NCBI GenBank assembly: GCA_018364155.1
Contig: JAGZMM010000004.1
Coordinates: 62,001 to 126,000, forward strand
DNA length: 64,000 nt
Reading direction: 5' to 3'
From: Clostridiales bacterium
Lineage (GTDB): Bacteria; Bacillota; Clostridia; Oscillospirales; Acutalibacteraceae
The notes under the pieces: model-generated
What the model was told of the DNA's origin: nothing
The model's database searches: none
The model's input: the letters and a program-made list of their open reading frames with translations, nothing else
Translations under genes and position numbers: made by a program
Part shown: positions 35,154 to 41,719 of the stretch, one piece after another
Position numbering within the stretch: position 1 is the stretch's first letter
How the letters are laid out: each line of letters opens with the position of its first letter

Positions 35154-35440
35154 CCCACCTGTTCTCCCCCCTTGTTTTCTCTGGCCTGGACCGGCGTGCA
35201 GGTAATCCCTACCTCCCGTGCTCGTTTGATGAGAAAACGGTAACGGGCATTGAGCGCTTCCATTTCGTAAATGCACGCGTCTACCAGGTCATTGTCATTT
35301 TCGTTTGCAAACCGGGAGTTGGCACTCTGCATCTGCCGGCATACCTCCCGAATCTCTGCGAGCAGCTCCTGGGTGTAAACTTCCTGTGCGTCGGGTTTCT
35401 TTTGGAACAGCTGGTTTTTCCAATCTTTGAGTCCGCTCAT
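35150..35440 (-). CDS. yaaL: DUF2508 family protein (YaaL-like)
   Basis: A 96-residue protein, start at 35440 (MSGLKDWKNQ) eight bases after AAAGGCG; a GTG at 35449 is the alternative. Mostly helical; residues about 20-80 contain the family pattern EIREVCRQMQSANSRFANEN and LVDACIYEMEALNARYRFLI. It is followed directly by bofA. The function is unknown, and the conserved neighbourhood suggests a link to sporulation or recombination genes. Confidence 0.85.
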   Translation of the reverse strand: MSGLKDWKNQLFQKKPDAQEVYTQELLAEIREVCRQMQSANSRFANENDNDLVDACIYEMEALNARYRFLIKRAREVGITCTPVQARENKGGEQVG

Positions 35441-35615
35441 GTCTTTCACGCCTTTCGGTAGAGTACCTGTAGTATTTATATGCCACTAGGATGGGCGGAC
35501 ATGACAGGGTTTATACGGCGATCCCCAACTTTTTCCTTTTGTTTTGGCAGAAGATGTATAACTTTCTCCATACAGCAAAGACTATGGACAAAATGATAGC
35601 GAGGAGGCCGTCACA

Positions 35616-35780
35616 TTGGCACAGAAAAAGAAAAAGGAACCGACGCCGCGAGACCTGGAAAAAATCCGAATTGCCCAGAGCCTGGGGCTTGGCGAACGCC
35701 TGCAGGCGGAAGGCTGGGGCGGTCTGACCGCCCGGGAAACCGGCCGGATCGGGGCGCTGATGAGCAGAAAAAAGCCGTAA
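35616..35780 (+). CDS. small acid-soluble spore protein, alpha/beta type
   Basis: DNA-binding spore protein of 54 residues, reading LAQKKKKEPTPRDLEKIRIA at the start and ending with GWGGLTARETGRIGALMSRK, the family signature. It begins at TTG 35616, eight bases after GGAGG. In classical members the germination protease site reads (T/S)E(F/I)A; here the equivalent position is KIRIAQSLG, without the glutamate. The lysine-rich N-terminus and this change resemble the minor SspF-like group. It is a single gene between DUF2508 (opposite strand) and tRNA-Arg. Confidence 0.85.
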   Translation: MAQKKKKEPTPRDLEKIRIAQSLGLGERLQAEGWGGLTARETGRIGALMSRKKP

Positions 35781-35872
35781 TGGATTTATAGAATATAGAA
35801 AATGGGAATTCTAGTATTTTTTCTCTTTACAGATTTGTCGGGTTGTGGTATAGTATTTGGGCAAACCAGTAT

Positions 35873-35949
35873 CCGCCCGTAGCTCAGCTGGATAGAGTGA
35901 CAGATTCCGATTCTGGAGGCCGGGGGTTCGAATCCCTCCGGGCGGGCCA
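35873..35949 (+). tRNA. tRNA-Arg (anticodon CCG)
   Basis: Acceptor CCGCCCG/CGGGCGG, D-arm GCTCAGCTGGATAGAGT, anticodon loop TTCCGAT (CCG), T-arm GGGGGTTCGAATCCCTC, encoded CCA at 35947-35949. One mismatch at the top of the anticodon stem. It reads CGG arginine codons. Confidence 0.93.
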
Positions 35950-35993
35950 CCAGACTGAGTCTGGACGCGATTCGCGTTCGGACTCTTTCCTTT
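35950..35993 (+). terminator. tRNA-Arg trailer hairpin, shared with the tRNA-Tyr trailer
   Basis: GAGTCTGGACGCG pairs (with G-U pairs) with CGCGTTCGGACTC around an ATT loop and is followed by TTTCCTTTT. The same element follows tRNA-Tyr at 57943. A second hairpin with TTTT (36057-36085) lies further downstream. The rest of the gap to 36292 holds no gene I can support. Confidence 0.75.
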
Positions 35994-36292
35994 TCTCTGA
36001 CGTGCATGCGTGAAAAGATGGGTTCTTTTTCGCTGCGCAAACACTCAGAGCATTCGCGCACCTCACTTAGGTTGAGGTGCGTTTTGCGTTGATGCATCTT
36101 TTCGGGGCCAGCCTTTTGTCCCGCATGTCCATCGGCGGCGGGGCTTTTTGGGCCCTGCCGTTTTTCATGTTAGGCGAAGAGATCCAAAGCGCCCGGTTTC
36201 GGTCAGCAGAGCGCAACAGGGAGAAGTCGCCCTTTCTTCGGCGGACGAAGATTCGATACGCGCAGAGAGATGCGCGGGAAATGGAGAAGCAT

Positions 36293-36919
36293 ATGAATGT
36301 CATGATTGTTGGGTGTGACAAAATCGGGGTACGCCTGGCCAAAGCACTCAACCGGTACGGGCATTATGTGGCGGTGGTGGACCGGGACCCGGGAAAGCTC
36401 GAACAGCTGGGACTCAATTTTTCCGGAGTTACAGTAGTGGGCATCCCGGTGGACCAGGAAGTTTTGCAGAATGCCGGGATCGAAAGCTGTGACGCGCTGG
36501 TAGCGGTCACCAACGACGACAATGTGAACATTATGGTATCCCAGATGGCGCTGGAGGTGTTCAAGGTGCCGCGGGTGGTGGCCAGCATTGTGGATCCTTC
36601 CAGAGAAACGGTTTTCAGCCACTTCGGCATCCGCACCATCTGTCCAACCCGCTTGACGGTGGACACGCTTTACTCGGTAATGATCGACGAGGACGATCCG
36701 CGTACCATTTCCTTCGATAACTGTACGGTGGGCTTCGCGGTCAAGCATCCGGACAAGTCTATCCGCGGAAAGACGCTTTTGCATGTACCGCTGCGGGATA
36801 ACGAAGAAATTTTCGGCGTACAGAAGGACTCGGGAGAAATCATTCTGGCGGCGAAGCTGCCGCCGGAGTACACCATTGACGAAGGTGACAAGGTGATCTG
36901 CTGCCGGGTGGTCGACTGA
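36293..36919 (+). CDS. TrkA/KtrA-type potassium channel regulatory protein (first copy)
   Basis: Cytoplasmic RCK subunit that gates a potassium transporter. 208 residues from the ATG 36293 (MNVMIVGCDKIG), six bases after GGAG; the frame extends upstream without family resemblance. RCK_N Rossmann domain at 1-125 (the nucleotide loop reads GCDKIGVRLA, so the usual GxGxxG is altered to GCDKIG) and RCK_C at about 135-208. Directly followed by a second TrkA-type gene; no membrane subunit (TrkH/KtrB) is in the window. Confidence 0.88.
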   Translation: MNVMIVGCDKIGVRLAKALNRYGHYVAVVDRDPGKLEQLGLNFSGVTVVGIPVDQEVLQNAGIESCDALVAVTNDDNVNIMVSQMALEVFKVPRVVASIVDPSRETVFSHFGIRTICPTRLTVDTLYSVMIDEDDPRTISFDNCTVGFAVKHPDKSIRGKTLLHVPLRDNEEIFGVQKDSGEIILAAKLPPEYTIDEGDKVICCRVVD

Positions 36920-36947
36920 CCAGCCGGGACAGAAGGGAGAAGCATCC

Positions 36948-37610
36948 ATGAAAATCATCATCATCGGCGGCGGCAAGGTGGGGTATTATCTATGCAAATC
37001 CCTGCTGGAAAACGGCCATGACATCCGCCTGATTGAAACCAATAAAGAGGCCTGCACACGAATCGCAAACGAGCTGGATATCCCGGTGGTCTGTGGGGAC
37101 GGTACAACCATCGAATCGCTGGACTCCGCTGGAGCCAGTGACTGTGACGCGCTGGTGGCGGTTACCGGCAAGGATGAAAACAATCTGATTGCCTGCCAGC
37201 TGGGACGGGTACGGTTTCGCGCGAAAAAGACCATTGCCCGCTCCAACAATCCGAAGAATCTGGAAATCATGCGCAAGCTGGGGGTGGATATCCCGGTGTC
37301 CTCCACCGGCCTGATCACCAGCCTGATTGAACAGACGGTGGACACGATGGGGATTCGGCTGCTGGCTTCCATCCACGGCGAAGGTCTCATTTGTGAAATT
37401 AAGGTGCCGGAGAATGCTGCGGTAAGCAATATGCGCATCAGCAAAATTCCTTTGCCGGAGGAGTGCATTATCGTTTCGGTGGTGCGCCGGGGCGAGTTTT
37501 TTATCCCACGCGGCAACACCATCATCCAGCCGGGTGACGAGCTGGTGGCGGTATCTACGAGTAAGGACCGCAAGCAGCTGGTTAAGACGCTGACGGCAGT
37601 GAAGAAATAA
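36948..37610 (+). CDS. TrkA/KtrA-type potassium channel regulatory protein (second copy)
   Basis: 220 residues, with the canonical nucleotide-binding loop GGGKVGYYL at the N-terminus, Asp/Glu at the end of beta-2 (IRLIETNKEA), the switch segment VTGKDENNLIACQL, and RCK_C at about 140-220. It starts 28 bases after the first copy (AAGGGAG before the ATG), so they form a two-gene operon ending at a terminator. The pair probably forms a hetero- or homo-octameric ring on a potassium transporter encoded elsewhere. Confidence 0.9.
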   Translation: MKIIIIGGGKVGYYLCKSLLENGHDIRLIETNKEACTRIANELDIPVVCGDGTTIESLDSAGASDCDALVAVTGKDENNLIACQLGRVRFRAKKTIARSNNPKNLEIMRKLGVDIPVSSTGLITSLIEQTVDTMGIRLLASIHGEGLICEIKVPENAAVSNMRISKIPLPEECIIVSVVRRGEFFIPRGNTIIQPGDELVAVSTSKDRKQLVKTLTAVKK

Positions 37611-37643
37611 GGGCAGCAACCGAATAATAAGTTCGATAAACAG

Positions 37644-37681
37644 AAAAAGAGGGTCTGCGTATGAACGCAGGCCCTCTTTTT
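37644..37681 (+). terminator. intrinsic terminator after the TrkA pair
   Basis: AAAAAGAGGG plus CTGCG pairs with CGCAG plus CCCTCTTTTT around a six-base loop and ends in a T-run. Confidence 0.88.
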
Positions 37682-37741
37682 CACCTTTTGTTTTCCATAA
37701 AAGATGTCCCCAAAAGCGCTGCAATACGTCATGGGACACAC

Positions 37742-37773
37742 ATTTCAACCCACGCCCTCTCGCGAAGGGCGAC
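37742..37773 (-). repeat. outlying CRISPR repeat, 321 bases from the array
   Basis: A 32-base match to the array repeat in the same orientation, starting ATTTCAACCCACGCCC and ending GGGCGAC. It differs from the consensus by a few substitutions and one missing base, yet its hairpin arms remain complementary (CGCCCT/AGGGCG). It is separated from the array's last repeat by a small gene and a palindrome. In crRNA sense it would be followed by the sequence complementary to 37708-37741 as its guide. Confidence 0.8.
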
Positions 37774-37802
37774 AAATCGCCCTTATGCAAAGCAGGGAGC
37801 AA

Positions 37803-38036
37803 TTATAAATGAATTGCTTTTGCAAGAGTCCCTTTGCTGTCATCCTCGACAATCTCCCAACGGCCGCCGGGAGAAGAGCCGTCCAACGGTGCAGGTTTAT
37901 ATGCGGAATAGAGGTAATCCTCTCCGCTGTCGTCGATAACGCGGAGAAAATCATATTCAACTCCTAAACATTCATAGACCTTTCCGTTGGTTAGGCTATC
38001 CACCCCAAAACTTTCCCCAATATACCGTACTTTCAT
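37803..38036 (-). CDS. small protein of unknown function inside the end of the CRISPR array
   Basis: A 77-residue acidic protein starting MKVRYIGESFGVDSLTNGK; the ATG at 38036 follows GGGGTG at a good distance. The sequence suggests a small beta-barrel (SH3-like; GKVYECLGVEYDFLRVIDDSG) seen in uncharacterised proteins of gut Firmicutes. It has no signal peptide or membrane segment. It lies between an outlying repeat (37742-37773) and the array's degenerate last repeat (38095), and its promoter region is a 32-bp palindrome. A captured gene, an anti-CRISPR or an unrelated small protein are all possible; I have no evidence for one over another. Confidence 0.65.
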   Translation of the reverse strand: MKVRYIGESFGVDSLTNGKVYECLGVEYDFLRVIDDSGEDYLYSAYKPAPLDGSSPGGRWEIVEDDSKGTLAKAIHL

Positions 38037-38070
38037 CTTTCTTTCACCCCTTTGGTTTGCACCGTTTGTC

Positions 38071-38102
38071 ATTATACTCATGTCTATAGACATGAGTATA
38101 AT
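38071..38102. promoter_or_regulatory. 32-bp perfect palindrome with a -10 element on each strand
   Basis: Arms ATTATACTCATGTCTA and exact complement, no spacer. Each end reads TATAAT outward: on the minus strand (38071-38076) toward the small gene 35 bases away, and on the plus strand (38097-38102) into the array. It overlaps the first eight bases of the last array repeat. Good -35 elements are missing. Confidence 0.65.
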
Positions 38103-38669
38103 CCACGTCCCTCTCGCGAGGGGCGACATAGGCGGCGAGGAATCCGATCCCAATGGCTTTCGATTTCAATCCACGCCCCTCTCGCGAGGAGCGACTCTCG
38201 CACGATTTGCTCTCGTGCGGATAAATACCGATTTCAATCCACGCCCCTCTCACGAGGAGCGACGACCGATTTCTTGACGAAACCGGCGGTTTTTAAAATT
38301 TCAATCCACGCCCCTCTCACGAGGGGCGACCAATAGGCGCGGTGCTCGACTTGTAGCAGGTCGAATTTCAATCCACGCCCCTCTCACGAGGGGCGACTTT
38401 ACCCACTCAAACAACCCGTTTGATAACCCTTATTTCAATCCACGCCCCTCTCGCGAGGAGCGACCGCGGCGGCAACCGCAATCGAGCGCAAAAGCAAATA
38501 TTTCAATCCACGCCCCTCTCGCGAGGAGCGACCGTCTTTTTCCCGCCAGCCCATTTGCGCATAATGTATTTCAATCCACGCCCCTCTCGCGAGGAGCGAC
38601 TGGAGTACGTCCGGGCGAAGGCACTAGAAATCAAAAATTTCAATCCACGCCCCTCTCGCGAGGAGCGAC
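38095..38669 (-). CRISPR. type I-C CRISPR array, 9 repeats and 8 spacers
   Basis: Repeats of 33 bases (plus strand ATTTCAATCCACGCCCC at one end, GAGCGAC or GGGCGAC at the other) at 38095, 38163, 38231, 38298, 38365, 38432, 38500, 38568 and 38637; spacers of 34-36 bases. The repeat belongs to the type I-C group (crRNA sense ends in GTGGATTGAAAT). The array is read on the minus strand from a leader at 38670-38828; the leader-distal repeat at 38095 has lost the first seven bases of consensus, as expected for the old end. Repeats 3-5 carry CACGAGG, and repeats 4, 5 and the last carry GGGGCGAC; the latter strengthens the hairpin. Confidence 0.97.
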
Positions 38670-38828
38670 AGCAAAATCGTACAAAACCATTGCCCGTTTT
38701 TCGTCATTCTACATAAAAACGAGCGATTTATTCTGCTTTTGTACCTTTGCCGGCACGAAGAAATTTTCAAAACAAGTCCTATCCGGGTGCGAACCGTCAA
38801 ACAAACGCTGACTGATTTTGCTTCGCAC
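38670..38828 (-). promoter_or_regulatory. CRISPR leader
   Basis: The 159 bases between the first repeat and the cas2 stop codon, on the side where new spacers are added. A TAGAAT -10-like element lies at complement 38706-38711, about 35 bases before the first repeat. Confidence 0.6.
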
Positions 38829-39119
38829 CTAAACCATGAAAATGCCTTCCGGTTCATATCCGGATTTCGCACCGAAGTGTTCGATCTTAGTTTGATAGTG
38901 ATTGCCAAGGTAATAAAACCGCAGACTGTCCTTTTCCTCCTCTATAATCGCACACAGCTTGCTTTGCAGCATCCGGCACTGGGCAGGGTCGAGCAGGCAC
39001 TCGAACACGGAATTCTGCACCCGCTGCCCATAGTTAACACACTGCTTGGCAACCTGGCGCAACCGTTTGCGTCCAGCGGCATCCTCGGTATTGACATCGT
39101 AGGTGATGAGCACCAGCAT
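38829..39119 (-). CDS. cas2: CRISPR adaptation protein Cas2
   Basis: Small ferredoxin-fold protein, 96 residues, starting MLVLITYDVNTED, in which Asp8 is the conserved catalytic-position residue. It continues with RVQNSVFECLLDPAQ, typical of type I-C Cas2. Works with Cas1 in spacer integration. The start is 39119, GAAAGG upstream; it follows cas1 by 10 bases and precedes the leader. Confidence 0.95.
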   Translation of the reverse strand: MLVLITYDVNTEDAAGRKRLRQVAKQCVNYGQRVQNSVFECLLDPAQCRMLQSKLCAIIEEEKDSLRFYYLGNHYQTKIEHFGAKSGYEPEGIFMV

Positions 39120-39129
39120 TCCTTTCGCC

Positions 39130-40161
39130 TCACTTCCATAAAAACGGCGGGTACGCATCCAAATCACCCCGCAGCGTTCTCGCCAGCAGCAGGGCCTGTA
39201 CATAAGGAACCAGCCCCCAGGGAAGTTTCTCCTTTAAATAGGGATGGGTAAGCGTTTCCCCAAGCCGCTTCTGCCAGGCAGAAAGGACCGCCTTGCGTCC
39301 TTCGTCTGTGAGCCAGACGGCGCCGTTTTCCCGCGTCACAAAGTGGTTGGGACGAATCACGCGGTTGTTGATGAGGGTGACCACGAACCGGTCGGCAAAC
39401 AGCGGACGCAGTTCCTCCATTAAATCGAGCGCCAAGGAGGAGCGTCCAGGCCGGTCCCGGTGGAGAAACCCCACGTAAGCGTCCAGACCCACGCTTTCCA
39501 GCGCGCCGGCGCAGGCACTTGTCAGCAGGGTATAGGAAAACGACAGCAGAGCATTGACCGGGTCGAGAGGCGGACGGCGGGAACGGTCGGAAAAAGAAAA
39601 GGTTTCCCGCTGGTTGAGAATCAGGCGGTCAAACGCACCGAAATAGACGGCGGCAGCCTGCCCTTCCAGCCCGCGCAAGGCGCCAAAGTCTGTCTCGCAT
39701 AAAATTGCGGGCAGCGCGTTTGCAAGCAAAGAACAGGCGTGGGAAAGCGCCTCTTCATCCACGCGCAGGGCATGGTCGCGGCGGGTGCGCTCTAAGCTCC
39801 ACCGGCAGTTATATACCTTGCCGAACAGAAAGCAGCGCGCCAGACGACAGCTTTGCCCTTCGTCGTCGGAAACACGGTACTGCGCCTTGCGCAACAGGAC
39901 ATTGCCAGGGTTTTCGCCGCTGACGCGGGCGAGGAACCGGCCCTTGGGGCTTAAAAAGCACAGGTTGACGCCCCGCTGGACACAGGCGCCCATCAGCGCG
40001 GGGCTTGCCCCTTTGTAGGAAAAGCACAGGATGGATTCCAGGGTGTGCAGCGGGAACTGGCCCCGCTTTTCTTCGCCGGCCAAAATCAGCACCGTTTCCC
40101 CTTCCAGCGCCAGATAGCTGTCTTCCGACAGGACAAACAAGGTATTGAGCCATTTTCTCAT
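39130..40161 (-). CDS. cas1: CRISPR integrase Cas1, type I-C
   Basis: Spacer integrase, 343 residues from the ATG at 40161, which follows AGGAGG and overlaps the cas4 stop. Family features are the N-terminal beta domain (MRKWLNTLFVLSEDSYLALE), the metal-binding Glu in LRGLEGQAAAVYFGAFD (about 190-206), His in NHFVTRENG and Asp/Glu residues in SLALDLMEELRPLFADRF. Complete and apparently intact. Confidence 0.96.
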   Translation of the reverse strand: MRKWLNTLFVLSEDSYLALEGETVLILAGEEKRGQFPLHTLESILCFSYKGASPALMGACVQRGVNLCFLSPKGRFLARVSGENPGNVLLRKAQYRVSDDEGQSCRLARCFLFGKVYNCRWSLERTRRDHALRVDEEALSHACSLLANALPAILCETDFGALRGLEGQAAAVYFGAFDRLILNQRETFSFSDRSRRPPLDPVNALLSFSYTLLTSACAGALESVGLDAYVGFLHRDRPGRSSLALDLMEELRPLFADRFVVTLINNRVIRPNHFVTRENGAVWLTDEGRKAVLSAWQKRLGETLTHPYLKEKLPWGLVPYVQALLLARTLRGDLDAYPPFLWK

Positions 40162-40832
40162 GGGGCATCCTCCTGATCCGGCAGATGCTGACGCAGATAG
40201 TCCGAAGCGGCCGGAATACGGGCGAGCCTCGGCAGGCAAAGGTCCTTGAGGGAGCAGGCGTTACAGGACTTGCTGGGCGTCGCCTTTGGCGTATGGCTGC
40301 GGGCCATAAGCGTGCGCATCTCCCCGAGCATGGCGAGGACCTTTTCCCGCAGGGCATCGTCAAAGAGCACGGGAGTGCGCCGGTGGGGTTCCCCATAGAA
40401 AAGAGCGCCCTCCGAAATGCTACACAGCAGCATTTCCTCTAGACAGATGGCCTGGGCGCACAGCTGCAGTTCGTCCGCCCCGTAGGGATTGGGCTTTCCC
40501 TTTTTGTACTCCACTGGGTATGGAACCCATCGGCCTTCCCGGCCGGCGAGAGAAACGCCGGCCGCATCCCGGTGAAACTCCACCACATCGCACACGCCCT
40601 GCACGCAGAGGGTATGGGAAACCACCGGAAGGCCGCGGACAAGCAGGGTGTCTCCCCGGCTTTCGGTCTGCGCCGCGTCGTGGGCACGCTGGTGAAGGAG
40701 CTGTCCGTCCACGGTGCGCAGGTTTTCCGCCCATTGGCGTTCCAGATGGATCAGCGCCCACTGACGGCGGCAAAAGGCGAAATGCTGGATGCCGGAGACG
40801 GCCAGGTACTCTTCTTCCCGAACCCCGGTCAC
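40158..40832 (-). CDS. cas4: CRISPR-associated exonuclease Cas4
   Basis: RecB-family nuclease that sets PAM and length of new spacers; 224 residues. It starts at GTG 40832 with GTGA overlapping the cas7 stop (translational coupling). Cysteines for the iron-sulfur cluster are visible: the first in FAFCRRQW and three in SKSCNACSLKDLCLPR near the C-terminus. The nuclease core reads CVQGVCDVVEFH (Asp) and PVEYKKGKP (Glu, Lys). Overlaps cas1 by four bases. Confidence 0.95.
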   Translation of the reverse strand: MTGVREEEYLAVSGIQHFAFCRRQWALIHLERQWAENLRTVDGQLLHQRAHDAAQTESRGDTLLVRGLPVVSHTLCVQGVCDVVEFHRDAAGVSLAGREGRWVPYPVEYKKGKPNPYGADELQLCAQAICLEEMLLCSISEGALFYGEPHRRTPVLFDDALREKVLAMLGEMRTLMARSHTPKATPSKSCNACSLKDLCLPRLARIPAASDYLRQHLPDQEDAP

Positions 40833-41719
40833 ACCATCTGCGTGCAGGTCACGCCCTCCGGCAGGGAAGCGGTGTCGATCATCACTTCATAATCCCGATA
40901 GGAACGGGGGCTTGTCACCCCGTCGCGGCACCGGACGGTAACCGTGTCGAACAGCTTGTAAGCGGGGGCGTTGCCAAGCTCGCTGTCATGCCGGAAGACG
41001 ATGAGCTGGCGCACGGCCATCTTGCCCCGGGCGGCAGAGCGGTCGTTTTCAAACATGTTAAGGATCGCCTGCCAGAGAAGAGCCAGGTCCTCTTCGGAAA
41101 ACCCGGTGGTCTTGCGGGCTAAGTTGGCGGAAACATATCCTTCGCACCGGTAAAGGGCATAAGGGACAATGTATTTGCGACCCATTTCGGTGACTTTATC
41201 CTGGGCGGCGTCCTCGGTGGTGATGGCGACGCGGGTGATGGTGACCTCCTGCGGAACGATAGGGTCCACCGACCGGGCGAAGCCCAGCTGCACTGGGCCG
41301 CGCACCTGCCCGCAGTTGAGGTTGTTTTTCATGAAGGTGGTCATGACTGCGCCGAAGGTTCGGATGTCGTAAAATTCACGGCACATCCAGTCCCGGACCT
41401 TTGCATCCAGCTGGTCGTCCTTCTTTTTAAGGTCCTTGATAGTCTTGGGGTCGATCCCAAGGCCGGTAAACGCCTCGGCATCGGAGCGGTTGAGCGGGAC
41501 ACCGCCCTTGATGTAAATGCGGTAGCCGGGTTCTCCTTCTTTGACGGTTTCCACATAATTGCGGATTTTGCGTTTTAGGCACACGTCGGTCACCAGTCCG
41601 TAACCGGTTTCTGGGTCTAGCCGGGGCAGGTTGCCCGCGTCAGGGTCCCCGTTGGGGTTGCCGTTTTCCACGTCGAACAGAATCACGAATTCATAACGGT
41701 TTTTAATCGGCTCCAGCAT
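40829..41719 (-). CDS. cas7: Cascade backbone protein Cas7 (Csd2)
   Basis: Forms the crRNA-binding filament of type I-C Cascade; 296 residues from the ATG 41719, preceded by AGGAGG. Typical features are YEFVILFDVENGNPNGDPDA at the N-terminus, DVCLKRKIRNYVE, and DIRTFGAVMTTFM (about 125-137). It overlaps the 3' end of cas8c by 17 bases and cas4 by four. Confidence 0.96.
   Translation of the reverse strand: MLEPIKNRYEFVILFDVENGNPNGDPDAGNLPRLDPETGYGLVTDVCLKRKIRNYVETVKEGEPGYRIYIKGGVPLNRSDAEAFTGLGIDPKTIKDLKKKDDQLDAKVRDWMCREFYDIRTFGAVMTTFMKNNLNCGQVRGPVQLGFARSVDPIVPQEVTITRVAITTEDAAQDKVTEMGRKYIVPYALYRCEGYVSANLARKTTGFSEEDLALLWQAILNMFENDRSAARGKMAVRQLIVFRHDSELGNAPAYKLFDTVTVRCRDGVTSPRSYRDYEVMIDTASLPEGVTCTQMV

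Noticed and set aside
36077..36292. In-frame upstream extension of the first TrkA gene
   Set aside because: No similarity to TrkA, and the internal ATG at 36293 has a proper ribosome site and gives the normal family length.
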